Shown here: positions 53,274 through 62,844 of the stretch, piece by piece | How the letters are laid out: each line of letters opens with the position of its first letter | Numbering within the stretch: the stretch's first letter is position 1 | Source of the DNA: Corallium rubrum | Lineage: Eukaryota; Cnidaria; Anthozoa; Scleralcyonacea; Coralliidae | DNA length: 64,000 nt | Direction of reading: 5' to 3' | Assembly: GCA_964035015.1 (NCBI GenBank) | Contig: OZ036017.1 | Location: forward strand, 2,500,981-2,564,980 | Program-made: the position numbers and the translations under genes | The notes under the pieces: model-generated | What the model saw: only the letters and a program-made list of their open reading frames with translations | Databases searched by the model: none | Told to the model about the DNA's origin: nothing

Positions 53274-54474
53274 TTAATACTGAATTGATTTTAGATTTTT
53301 GTTTACCATGTTCACCAAACCATCACTCAGCACAAAGATTCGGCAGACTACATTAGCCACGGTCGCCTTTTTGGTGATCTCGATCAGGACCCCAGACTGT
53401 GTATTAACAATTCTTTTCCCAGTCCCGACACTATTACGATCGGCAATACTTCTCAAGTCAATCGCCAGAGCGAAGGCGTCCTTATAGAATTTCCGGATTG
53501 TCATAAACTAGTACTGATCGAACTCTTCCTTCCCACCGAATAGTCTTTCAGCTTCATCATAGAACCGGCTCTTTGGGATCCCTTGACTGAAGACGGCGTT
53601 GGGTACACCCTCGATTGTTAGCTTAACACTTTCGATGTTTGGATAGACGTATTCCTCACTATCAGTCCGGGTTTTATTTGTGAACATCATCACAATACCT
53701 TTCATAGACTTTCGTGGGAGGTTAATGTGTTCGTTGATTAGGGTTGATCCAGCCGCCCATTCAGTTGACTTCATCAGCGTCACGTGTTCGTAGGAAAGCG
53801 ATTGGCCAGTTGTGTACAGCGAGGTTATTTCGCTGGCGATGTCGGTGTTATCAACCGTCTCCTACTCCAGTTCGAGGTTTTCCAGTGTGTACCCGTCAAC
53901 AGATTCATTTGACTGGGCCACCATAACGTCGCTCGCCTTTGACAGACTAATGATGTAGCGGAAGTTGTTATACATTTCAAAGGGAGCGTAGAGTCCGTGG
54001 TCCTCAAGGATTTTATCCAGTTTTACTTTGAGTTTTGTCCCATGGATTGTGAGCATCAGAGCGTCAGCCACCTTCTCAGCGTCCCCAGAGAAAGCCCCAC
54101 TGTCGTCTTTAGACATCAACTTTCTCAAGTTCTCTGGACCAATTCCATATCCAACCATCTGATCCCTTACACTCTTCGATAGCCATGCAGAGATCCCTGT
54201 ACACATTGAAGACTCTTTCACCCGTGTTGTCGTAAACAGTCTCGCCGGCTAGCTTAATCACTAGCCTTTCAATCAGGAGCCTGGAGAGATTGTTTAGGAA
54301 CCACGACTTGGTGTTGGTGTTCTTGAAGTCGAACAATAAATGAAAGCCACCCGGGACCAAACAGCTATCAGGTTTTAGCTTTGGTATGTCGATGTAGAGG
54401 TCCTCACCAGGGTTGACTTTGTTGGGATTCATGGTGATGACATGTCTTGTCCTACTTCCCTTGATCTCCGACAT
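53274..54474 (-). pseudogene. virus-like element gene V3: candidate major capsid protein
   Basis: Internal ATG at 54474 starts MSEIKGSRTRHVITMN and runs in one frame to about 54190, where a frameshift occurs. A second frame continues to 53274 but is cut by TAG codons at 53862 and 53508. Total about 400 residues. The composition is beta-rich with segments such as LYIDIPKLKPDSCLVPGG, LAGETVYDNTGERVFNVY and LINEHINLPRKSMKG. I identify it as the capsid gene because of its size, beta-rich look and its position directly upstream of the packaging ATPase; a jelly-roll fold is not demonstrated. Ends FVLSDGLVNMVNKNL. Confidence 0.5.
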
Positions 54475-55585
54475 CTTCGCTCGTCTGAATCCGGGTGCCA
54501 ACAGAGGTCCCAGCTTCTTAGCTAAGTTAGCGAGTGCCTTAGCGAAACCACCGACAGCTTTCGCCCCACGTGAGACAGCTTTCTTAGCAGCCACAATTAT
54601 TGTTGTTATTATTCCAGCTATGGAGATGGCTACAGCGGACAGACCAATCATATTTTCCCTAACCCACTTTTTAAAACGTTCCAACCTATTCAGGTCATTA
54701 TTCTCCACCTCATTGGTTAAAACAGACACAGCTTCCATATGTTCAGGCCTTTCATCAATCCCAATTCTTATGCTGTCTGCCTTTAGTTTTGCTGTCTCGC
54801 TGACGCTTCTGTAGAACTGTTCCTTAACAAGGTCAGCTTCGTTCAGTGCTTTCAGTCTATAGTGATCGGCTTGTACCTCAAGGGCTTCAATCTTCTCCGT
54901 ATCCGTACTTTGTGGGTTGAGCGTTCCAGAGAATTCTCTTATTTCCTGCTCGCTCAGAAATATTCCGCCCACCCGATCCTGTAGTTCTTTCTCTCTTTCT
55001 TCAACCCGATCACTGATCACTGAGCTGACTCGTGAGATTATATCAGCCATCACTTCTTCAGAAATTGTTGGGTCGTTGTTGATTTCCTCAACCATTCCCT
55101 CGGTCGTATTGGAATGTTCAGTTCTGGCTTCATCTAACAGTGCTTTGAAAAGCTCAACGTGTTCGACTACTTTTGTTTATTTGTTTTCACTGTACCTAAT
55201 TCCATCACCCTCAGACACGAGAACTTTCACACTATCAAAAAATGCTCCGCTGACGTGACCCTTTTTGTCAAAAGTAAACTCAGTCTGTTCTATCAGTTTC
55301 TCAGACGCCTCACAATCTTTCTTATTTATCGTGGCACCTAACGTTACGCGAAAGATCTGGTTTTTATCATTTGTGATAGACCCTTTTATTGCCCTAATAT
55401 CACTAACCGACGTTGGGCACTCCATCTTCAATACGGGTTACACGCCCAGAAGGTCCGGACACGGGATCGTCCAGTCCGGGGTCCTCGTTGTCGTCTTCTA
55501 TGAGACTCGTCTCGTGGATACCATCTTCTCTTTCTCTACCTTCACTATGCTCATCCATTTCGATGTCAACTCCTCCTTCAGCCAT
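54475..55585 (-). pseudogene. virus-like element gene V4: coiled-coil/membrane protein
   Basis: ATG at 55585 starts MAEGGVDIEMDEHSEGRERE. A frame change near 55420 leads to SDIRAIKGSITNDKNQIFRV and VSEGDGIRYSENK, then an in-frame TAA (55177) and, in the same frame, VVEHVELFKALL and a long helical segment (EEREKELQDRV, IEALEVQADHYRLKALNEAD). A membrane segment IGLSAVAISIAGIITTIIVA follows at about 54635-54700, then a basic, Ala/Gly-rich tail (KKAVSRGAKAVGG). It then runs without a stop into the capsid frame, which may be decay. An acidic head, coiled coil, one membrane helix and a basic tail suggest a minor virion protein. Function unknown. Confidence 0.5.
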
Positions 55586-55596
55586 TACATACTAAC

Positions 55597-55947
55597 CTAT
55601 GTACAGCTCAAGCAGAACAGCTCAACATTCTCAGAACCGTTATTCCCGCGAACTCTAAAGGTCATCCTGTTGTAAGCACCCTTCTGAATCTCAACTTTCG
55701 ACTCAATGTCTGTATAATGCTGTACACTCCCTTTCAGACTCTGTTCAGAGGTGATTGGAAGAGTGCCAATCAGGTTACTCCTTTTTCCATTGTACAGACT
55801 TTCCCCACTTTCAACAGCGTCACATAAAATTTCAACATACATCAGTCCTCTATTTATGTCCACCTTGTTTGGACTGTTCGTCCACCCACTACCACCAGTT
55901 ATCACATCACCCTCGTTGAACCCTAAAAGAAGACCCATCTTTCCCAA
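55597..55947 (-). pseudogene. virus-like element gene V5: unknown, possible minor capsid protein
   Basis: A 116-residue frame starting at 55947 (MGKMGLLLGFNEGDVITGG) and ending MTFRVRGNNGSENVELFC; the same frame is open a further 15 or so codons upstream (SRIKTSKKLELGK), so the real start may be lost. It looks beta-rich and is first in the minus-strand gene row, before V4, V3 and V2. A penton- or vertex-like role is only a guess from position. The upstream end abuts the oppositely oriented V6. Confidence 0.4.
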
Positions 55948-55986
55948 CTCTAACTTCTTCGATGTTTTTATTCTAGAAGTTCCATC

Positions 55987-57264
55987 GTGGGGGCCCCGGC
56001 TAGAGTCTTAACGAACGTTTCCAACGCGTATTTAACCTACTACACCAAGTATTTAACAATAAATAAACCACCGCCAAGATTTCCAAAAATATGGCTTGGT
56101 GGTGGTACGATACAGAAAATTCAGGGTAAGCGGCACTGGAAGAGGGACATTGAGGGGAAATACGACTATTCGAGGTTTACATATTTGTCAGACAGTGCTA
56201 TAGACTATGACCTTAACAATTTCAGGATTTATGTTAACGGCCACCAGGACTTTTTTATGGCAAAATTACCAGTTCTAAATCCAGGAAATCGGACGGACAT
56301 CGCGAAAACGTGGAATAACAATGAACCTTATTACCAACTTATAACCGCTGTCTACCTCAGTTCATACTGCTGTGGCGTTGGGGTAGAACATTTGAAATTC
56401 TCAGATGACGTATACCCAGTAATTACCAGTATCATGCGTTTCCACCTTTATTTCACCACACGACGTATACTAAGGCGTATGATAACGGAAACGAAAAGCA
56501 GCCTAATGAGAGAGTTTGGCGTGGAAAGTTCTGATGTGATTGACAACATGGCGAATATACCTAGAGAAAAAAAGTTCCTGATTAATCCTCACTCTGGTTT
56601 CAGACACAACCGTCCATTTCATGAGTGGATGTGGCGTCTCAACAGCGATTATAAGACACACTACAGCAGGTTTATACCTTTACGAACAAATGGTTTTACC
56701 AAAATATGTCTGCAGTATCTGAATGAAAGTATTGAGGCTTATGTTTACGCCGTTCTCGGTTCACAGGCTAAAACAAGGGTCAGTATTGTTAACAAAGGTG
56801 CTGGCAGTCTCGAAACACAGCAGGAATTTAGAGTTCTTGTAGAAGATGCTGTTGTTAACTATAGTTTTAGTACTTGGATTTTGAATATGAACAGGGCAAT
56901 ATCAGATACTAACGTCACCCAGAATGTGGCTATAAGCCCTGCCACATGGTTAGTCCCAAGTTCAATGCTGATACTAAATAAGAAAATTCCGGGATATAAC
57001 AACTTACTGAAACGTGCATCAGAAGGTATGGAATTCGGTATTAATTCTGAAGTAAACTACCAAGGTGTTCACAAACAACCACCAAAGAAGCTACACCAAG
57101 AATGCGGTTCACACTTGGAAACACTAGACGACAAACCAGTTGTCCATACACCTAACAAACCAGCCGTCCATACACCTGATAGACAACCAGAGCTGGACAA
57201 TGAGTTGGGAATTTTGTTGACCATAACAGCTGTGTCTGGGTATCTGTTCAGTAAATACGTCCTA

Positions 57265-57267
<3 letters not shown>
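55987..57267 (+). CDS. virus-like element gene V6: intact 426-residue protein, unknown
   Basis: The only long undamaged frame of the element. It has no ATG at its left end: it opens with GTG at 55987 and the first in-frame ATG is about 90 codons in (FFMAKLPVLNPG), so the true start is uncertain. It has a Tyr/Arg-rich N-terminal part (KYDYSRFTYLSDSAIDYDL), a middle with MRFHLYFTTRRILRRMI and FHEWMWRLNSDYKTHYSRF, then a Pro/His-rich linker (VHTPNKPAVHTPDRQPE) and a C-terminal hydrophobic segment LGILLTITAVSGYLFSKYVL that ends the protein, as in a tail-anchored membrane protein. No enzyme motif recognised. Transcribed divergently from V5. The linker word GSHLET also occurs in V10. Confidence 0.6.
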
Positions 57268-57330
<63 letters not shown>

Positions 57331-57560
57331 TTATTTATTTGTTAAAACTGAATATACATTGCTACTTCAAGTTTCATGCCCGTAGGCAATCTTCAGGCAA
57401 AAGATTGCAAATCTTTTGCCTGAAGATTGCCTACGGGCATGAAACTTGAAGTAGCAATGTATATTCAGTTTTAACAAATAAATAAATAAATATCTGCTCT
57501 ACCAAAAAGTATTGAGCACTCTTCGAGCTATACGCAACAAAATCTGGTTTATCTGGTTTT

Positions 57561-57601
<41 letters not shown>
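57264..57601. mobile_element. solo inverted Penelope terminal repeats flanked by TA runs
   Basis: (TA)n at 57267-57326 and 57567-57600 bracket two inverted arms. Minus-strand (57367-57398) and plus-strand (57418-57450) copies of the variant hammerhead CTGAAGA, TTGCC/GGCAT stem, GAAAC lie head to head. The phrase AGTATTGAGCACTC near 57510 is the inverse of the PLE-B pLTR word GTGCTCAATACC. No Penelope coding sequence remains. It sits between V6 and V7. Confidence 0.65.
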
Positions 57602-57604
<3 letters not shown>

Positions 57605-58216
57605 TCTGTTTTATGGTTACAACAGACCGGTCACGGTGACTAAGAAACAACTCAACGATAAACTAAAAGAGGTCCTTCACACGAACGTTCGCGACTATAA
57701 GGTCATCTTTGACCTGAACGTAACCAGAGCTAGTAAGAACGCGATCTCCAAGTTCCCTCCATTCATTGATTACATAGAAGATAGGGACGGTACCGAGACC
57801 AACTCGGCCATGTTTTGGAGACCCAATAGTATCATGCCATGCAGCTAAACACTGCTGGCGACCACCACTTCCTTTACCATGAGTCCTCAATAAGAACGGC
57901 CCTTCACATTAGCATACCCAGACTCATGTTCACCGATGTCTCAGTTTTCATTGTGGTAAAGAGGAATAGTGTAAGACCGGCGTCAAATACCTGGGAAATA
58001 ATCATTTCCAATAGTGACAACAGTCTCGGTAAAAGCCTTGGGTTTAAAGCTGGGGTGAATGACACACTGTTTATAGATGGGTCGTCACCAGATAAGCTTC
58101 GCGAGTGTACAATCCCAGCGAAGTTCATTGGAAAGAAGATCTTAGTATCTGCCCACTGGCTATCTGGGCTTGTTGTGTCACACGTCAGGATAAATGGTGA
58201 GACGCCAAAAGACTGA
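57600..58216 (+). pseudogene. virus-like element gene V7: unknown, about 205 residues
   Basis: ATG at 57600, directly after the TA run, starts MSLFYGYNRPVTVTKKQLND. The frame breaks near 57845 at SIMPCS, and the next frame (from 57839) goes on with LNTAGDHHFLYHESSIRTAL to a stop at 58216 (VVSHVRINGETPKD). One frameshift thus separates two halves of one gene. The product looks beta-rich and lacks membrane segments. Not recognised. Confidence 0.5.
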
Positions 58217-58278
58217 TTTTTTATCTGAATGTGTTCGCGCTAAACCGCTTTGAAGAGTAACTTTTTAACTTTTACGGT

Positions 58279-58860
58279 ATGAAGATCGTAGAGGGTCGTC
58301 TGGGGGGACCCGAGATTGAAAAGATCTGTAACGAGACCATGGCTGAATACAACCTGTAGTTATATACTTATGAAAAGAAAAAGCGTTATTAGCTTCAACC
58401 ACATTGGTAAAAACCTCCAATCAGCTGAAGTAGACAAACTACAAAAGCTCTACTCGTATTACCACAAGCTAGCAACTTGTTACAAATGGAAATATACTCG
58501 GCTGAAGAGAATAAAACTAATCCTCGAGATTGTCAGCATTGGGTTGACTTTAATTGGAGGAATAGCTGGTGGCGTTACAGCTAACCCAGTGGTCCTCGGG
58601 ACCATAGCCGGTCTCGGGGTCCTAATCCAAGGGTATATGACTAAGTCGGGGATGCCTGGCAAACTGTTAGCTATCACAAGGTTCTGACACAAACCAGGAG
58701 CTTCCTACATGGAGTTAAATACGATGAGACTATTTTTTTGTCTGACGTTCGTGTACTCGACGACATTGTGACTGAGGTCTGCCCACGTTTCGACAGTATG
58801 ACTCCGCGGTACCACAAGAGGTATGGTCCACCAAAGACTGAGTCTGTCGGGTCTGGCTAA
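58279..58860 (+). pseudogene. virus-like element gene V8: small membrane protein
   Basis: Likely starts at 58279 (MKIVEGRLGGPEIEKICNET), shifts frame near 58340, and continues as a helix-rich segment (YSYYHKLATCYKWKYTRLKR) followed by two adjacent hydrophobic stretches, ILEIVSIGLTLIGGIAGGV and PVVLGTIAGLGVLIQGY (58530-58640). After a second frameshift near 58686 a hydrophilic tail (SFLHGVKYDETIFLSDVRVL) runs to TAA at 58858. Gly-rich paired helices suggest a membrane or virion-membrane protein. Function unknown. Convergent with the kinase gene. Confidence 0.55.
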
Positions 58861-59551
58861 CGGTTTTAACTATCTCTGGTATGTAGACGTCTCGGTTACC
58901 TACACAAGCCATCCAACCGTGGAATCCACTAGGAGTTTCGGTAAGAACATCGGTTAGAGACGATTCATCCGGACTGAAGTTTTCCCAATCGAGAGTTACC
59001 ACCTCGGTTCCCTTGTGCGTTATCATTTCAGTCATTTATTTCATGTACCTTTGTATCCACTCGAGATAGCTTTTGGTTACACCGGCTTCACATTCCCGGC
59101 CTCTTTTAAGCATTCGCCTGTGACAGGTGTCAACTGAGGCTTTCAGAACTATCAGGGCATCAGGGGTTGGGAGTAGATCATTCAGTTCGTGGAAGACCTG
59201 GGAGTAGTTAGAGAACTGTTCGTCAGTCACCCACCCATTACGCCAACAGTTTTTGGCGAAAGTTAGGCAGCTGTGATGTGTTCGCTCTATGATCACATTC
59301 TTCCCCTCGTTGATTAACTCCAGAGCCTTCAGGTAGGCGTCGATTCTTTCACCGAGGAACCAGGTCTCCATTTCGTACGCCCATCTTTCAGGTTCGGCGT
59401 AAAACTTTTCGAGGTATGGATTGTCGTCAACTGGCTCTTCAATAAAGTGGTAACGATTTCTTCTAGCGAATGGTTTCACGAACGTTGTTTTCCCCACACC
59501 CATGTTTCCGTCGAGGGCAATCAGCCGGGCACCGAGCTTTGGGTTGGTCAT
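58730..59551 (-). pseudogene. virus-like element gene V9: deoxynucleoside kinase
   Basis: ATG at 59551. P-loop GNMGVGKT at residues 15-22, the EEPVDD segment (substrate-binding EP, residues 38-43), WAYEMETWFLGER (residues 57-69), the catalytic ERT motif in NVIIERTHHS, and the arginine-rich lid RRMLKRGRECEAGV. These fit the dNK/dCK/TK2 family, which phosphorylates deoxynucleosides to feed DNA synthesis. An in-frame TAA follows residue 171 (59036). The same frame resumes at once and contains VVTLDWENFSPDESSL, which looks like the usual end of the family, so the gene was probably about 215 residues. The last stretch overlaps V8 antisense and may be artefactual. Confidence 0.85.
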
Positions 59552-59593
59552 TACCCCGGTTCACAATTTAGACCTAGACCTTTTGTATTTTAT

Positions 59594-59779
59594 ATGAAGA
59601 TCCCAAAGAGACTCAGACGACCCATACTAGTTGTCTTCCACGGACTCAGAAGAGCTATCAGAATAATAGGACATTGTGTTAGGAGGAATGATAAAGGGGA
59701 GCACTACGTAACCGAATCTGTTGGCTACTGGCCGACAACCTCGGAGGCTCCTACAGATCAACTGGCAGATGAAATATAG
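59594..59779 (+). CDS. virus-like element gene V10a: small basic protein, unknown
   Basis: ATG at 59594 opens 61 residues: an Arg-rich start (MKIPKRLRRPILVVFHGLRR) and an acidic end (TSEAPTDQLADEI). It lies 12 bases before the next ATG and just outside the kinase start, with transcription in the opposite direction. Could be a small DNA-condensing or virion protein. Confidence is limited by its size. Confidence 0.35.
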   Translation: MKIPKRLRRPILVVFHGLRRAIRIIGHCVRRNDKGEHYVTESVGYWPTTSEAPTDQLADEI

Positions 59780-59791
59780 ACCAATATATAG

Positions 59792-59907
59792 ATGGCTGAC
59801 GGAACTAAGTCCGAAACACCCAAGACAGAGACAGAAACCCCGGGTTCACACTTGGAAACCCCTAAGATAACATCCATAACCAAGACGGAGAGACAGACAG
59901 AGAGACA
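59792..59907 (+). pseudogene. virus-like element gene V10: N-terminal part, cut by a LINE
   Basis: ATG at 59792 starts MADGTKSETPKTETETPGSH, a Thr/Pro/Lys-rich tail-like sequence. The frame is interrupted at 59907 by the LINE. The remainder lies at 63127-63456. GSHLET here also occurs in the linker of V6. Confidence 0.45.
59895..59907. repeat. target-site duplication of the LINE, left
   Basis: AGACAGAGAGACA, identical to 63114-63126. Confidence 0.85.
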
Positions 59908-60098
59908 GAACATTTATTTAAAATCGGTGTTTCAATCAATAATTACAAATTGCTTTACATGAAAGCCGATTAAATATTTACATTAGTTGTATATACAGAT
60001 TATTTTTGTACTTTTGATAAAATTATGAAAAATTATAATATATTATATATGTACAAGTATTTCATTAATTTAAATTAATTTAAATGCTTACGATTATT

Positions 60099-60389
60099 TT
60101 AATGTGGGAAACTAAAGGATGAGACATAATTTTTAAACGATTTTAAGCTTGTTGCTAACCTTGCTTCGTTAGGTATACTATTCCACAGTTTTGCAGCATT
60201 GTACGCAAAACTGTCTTTTAAATAATTCGTTTTCGGTTTTAATAAGGCAATTTTCGTGTCGCGATCTCGAAGGTTATAATTTTCGGAATAATTGCACAAG
60301 TGTAAGTATTCTAAAAGATATGGAGGTGCTAGGTTGTTAAGTGCTTTATGTACGAGGACAACTCGTTGCTGGAGTAATATATTCCTCAA
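60099..60389 (-). pseudogene. LINE ORF2 C-terminal tail
   Basis: Encodes LVHKALNNLAPPYLLEYLHL, YNLRDRDTKIALLKPK and DSFAYNAAKLWNSIPNEARL, the conserved end of CR1/L2-type and jockey-type ORF2 proteins downstream of the RT thumb. It is out of frame with the endonuclease ORF, and the two overlap at the deletion junction near 60365-60380. Confidence 0.85.
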
Positions 60390-61602
60390 ATCCTTTGGTG
60401 GAGCTAGGTAATTCGGCCGCTAAATTGGGACCAATCTCAGTAAAGTGCTCGTTGAACAACTCAGCTATTTTGGCCTCATTGGTAAAGGTGCTAGATTTGT
60501 GAGTTATAGTGTGAATATTGTGTTCCGCCTTGTCATTTCGTGACATAACCTCGTTTATTGTTTTCCAAATTTCTTTTGGTTGACCTGATAAGTCTTTGAA
60601 ACGATTGAGATAATATTTAGATTTTGTTGTTTTAATTGCATTGTTCAGCCTATTTTTTGCATTCTTATAGTCCGCCCAGTTTTGTGAGCTGTTTGTTTTG
60701 ATAGCAAGAGCTTTTAGTTTATCTCGAGCAATCATTTGTCGTTTAATTTCGGAATTTAACCATGGCGATTTTTTATTTCTTATTCTTCTCTTTTTGAGTG
60801 GTGCATGTTTATCAATTACTGTGAGAAACATATCTTTCCAATTTTGCCACATGTCATTGGGATTATCAAATGTTTTTATGTTATCCCATGGCATGGAGCT
60901 TAGATCAGTTCTAAAACTTTCCGCCTGAAAGTTTTTGAAATTTCTTGATTCAACTACTTTATGTTTCTTTGTACACTGAATTGCTATTTTTCTGACTGCA
61001 AACACTAAGCAGTGATCACTAATACCTAATGGAAGGACCCCGCTGCAGACAATTCTGTTCGGCATATTCGTTAGTATTACATCGATTAGGCTTTTACTAG
61101 ATTCGGTAATTCTAGTAGGTTCATTGATTAACTGTGTGAGTTGATATAACTCAGCAAGCCCTTTAAACAAGCGTTTCGTTTTATTAGTCTCTACAGATAG
61201 CAAATTCGTATTTAAATCACCCAGAATAAATAACTCTTTGCCTTCATTATCAACTTTAGCAATAATTGTTTCTAAACATTTATAAAATTTATCACTATCT
61301 CCATTGGGAGGTCTATAGCTAGAAAGAATTGTAAACGCTTTACTATTGGGCTTCATTACATCAATGCACACAGCTTCCATTTCATCAGGAATTATTTGTG
61401 GTCTCCATTCGTAGTTAATTGTTTTTCGGATATAGATGGCTACTCCTCCACCGCTACGATTTCTGTCCTTTCGAATAATGTTGTAGTTCGTTAGAGCTAC
61501 GCACTCATTTGAGATAGTAGCATCTAATCTACTTTCATTAATAGACAGGACATCAAGATTTTCGTTTTCAACCCATGCACGTAACTCATCAATATGGCAC
61601 AA
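60346..61602 (-). CDS. LINE ORF2 remnant: AP-type endonuclease
   Basis: 418 residues beginning MCHIDELRAWVENENLDVL. Endonuclease landmarks: INESRLDATIS (metal-binding Glu), SGGGVAIYIRK, LFILGDLNTNLL (Asp/Asn pair), SLIDVILTN and GISDHCLVF (terminal SDH). The frame continues through the linker before the RT (SPWLNSEIKRQMIARDKLKA) and ends CPRT where the RT should begin. The true N-terminus probably starts a few dozen residues earlier (a segment SLLCHIDEL is preceded by a sequence ending in a stop). It nicks target DNA for reverse transcription. Undamaged but without RT. Confidence 0.9.
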   Translation of the reverse strand: MCHIDELRAWVENENLDVLSINESRLDATISNECVALTNYNIIRKDRNRSGGGVAIYIRKTINYEWRPQIIPDEMEAVCIDVMKPNSKAFTILSSYRPPNGDSDKFYKCLETIIAKVDNEGKELFILGDLNTNLLSVETNKTKRLFKGLAELYQLTQLINEPTRITESSKSLIDVILTNMPNRIVCSGVLPLGISDHCLVFAVRKIAIQCTKKHKVVESRNFKNFQAESFRTDLSSMPWDNIKTFDNPNDMWQNWKDMFLTVIDKHAPLKKRRIRNKKSPWLNSEIKRQMIARDKLKALAIKTNSSQNWADYKNAKNRLNNAIKTTKSKYYLNRFKDLSGQPKEIWKTINEVMSRNDKAEHNIHTITHKSSTFTNEAKIAELFNEHFTEIGPNLAAELPSSTKGFEEYITPATSCPRT

Positions 61603-61689
61603 TAGACTAGCAATATTAATAGAAGCTAATTTAAAACCTCTAACCTGTGGAATATAATTTGTACTTCCTTTAGTTTCCCACTCGGATAC

Positions 61690-62844
61690 TCAATATTGAT
61701 TTATATATGACTTGAAGTCTCTTGCTAATAAAGATGTTCCTCTAGTATTGAGGTGAATACCACGCGAGTTTAAACTACTTAGATTCATGTCCGGGTGAGG
61801 TATCATTTGCCAATCCCTAGACCGGCTAAACGATCGCAGAATTTTGTTTATTTCTTCACTTGCATTGCTTGCTTTCTTGGAGTCATTTCGTGGTGTAAGC
61901 TCCGACACTGCAATTTTAGTTTCCGGTGATTTTTGTTCAATGAATTCACACAGCTTGACTATCTTTTCGGCTACGTCTCTTGGATTTTCGTCTTTGACGT
62001 TGTTTGTTCCGACGTGCAAGATTATTCTTGAAGGTTTGGTTTCGAGTGTCGGAATTGAGTGATGGTGGAAGTCGTCCACTTTTGCCCCACTGAATGAGCG
62101 TATGACCACTTTACTTTGTTTATCTGACATTCTCCACCCTTCAAGTCTCGAGATTACAGAGTCGCCCATCACTACAGTCGAAGGTCGTTTATTTCCCCCC
62201 GCCGTTGTTTTCTCTGTTTTCGAGTTTGGCGTTGAATTATCTTTGTTGCGGTTAGGATTGCGATTTCGTCTTCTTGGTCTAACCTCAGACCAAGGTTGTT
62301 CATCATCCTTGTTTGTGTGTTCGTTGTCGTTGTCGTGTTGTTTGCTGCCTTGGGGAATTGTCGATGTTCCTTGATCATAACTCTTTGGAACCCGTGATTC
62401 ACTTGAACGATTGTGATTTTGTTCTTCAACCACAATGTTTAATGCACAGATGAGATTTTCTCTTTCTTGTTGCAAGTTTCTGATGGTTCTTTTGTATTCT
62501 TTTACTTCGTCTTTTAAATATTCGAGCTCATCGGTAAGCCTCTTTACTTCTTCTCCTTCACACGACTTAGTAGTATCCGTGAAAAGTTTAGATTTCATAA
62601 AGGATAACTCTTCTTTAATATAAGTGAGTTGTTGTTGTTGAATATTGTGATAATCACTGCTCTTTCCTGCTGTAGGAGAAGCTTTTTCTTCGTTCTTGTC
62701 CGCAGCATTCAACAATGGCGGCGAAGGAGATGCTTCGAGAACCTTTTGTCTAGAAGTTTCAAATATTTTCTTCAAAGTGTCCCTGACCGTTGTTGCTTTG
62801 TCGCCAAAGATCTTCATAGTCTCTGTTTTGGTGTAAGATCGCAC
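61690..62844 (-). CDS. LINE ORF1: coiled coil plus SGNH hydrolase
   Basis: 384 residues. Residues about 70-140 form a charged coiled coil (VKRLTDELEYLKDEVKEYKR, NLQQERENLICAL). A basic low-complexity segment follows (RPRRRNRNPNRNKDN). The C-terminal half is an SGNH/GDSL-type esterase: VVMGDSVISRL (catalytic Ser, residue about 226), FSGAKVDD (Gly block), ILHVGTNNVKD (Asn block) and RGIHLNTRGTSLLA (catalytic His near the end). ORF1 proteins with an esterase domain are known from CR1 and relatives. They bind the element RNA, probably with membrane or lipid contact. All four blocks are intact. Confidence 0.9.
   Translation of the reverse strand: MRSYTKTETMKIFGDKATTVRDTLKKIFETSRQKVLEASPSPPLLNAADKNEEKASPTAGKSSDYHNIQQQQLTYIKEELSFMKSKLFTDTTKSCEGEEVKRLTDELEYLKDEVKEYKRTIRNLQQERENLICALNIVVEEQNHNRSSESRVPKSYDQGTSTIPQGSKQHDNDNEHTNKDDEQPWSEVRPRRRNRNPNRNKDNSTPNSKTEKTTAGGNKRPSTVVMGDSVISRLEGWRMSDKQSKVVIRSFSGAKVDDFHHHSIPTLETKPSRIILHVGTNNVKDENPRDVAEKIVKLCEFIEQKSPETKIAVSELTPRNDSKKASNASEEINKILRSFSRSRDWQMIPHPDMNLSSLNSRGIHLNTRGTSLLARDFKSYINQY

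Noticed and set aside
54413-54814. Plus-strand 133-residue ORF opposite V3/V4
   Set aside because: Antisense to the coiled-coil/membrane gene; no independent support.
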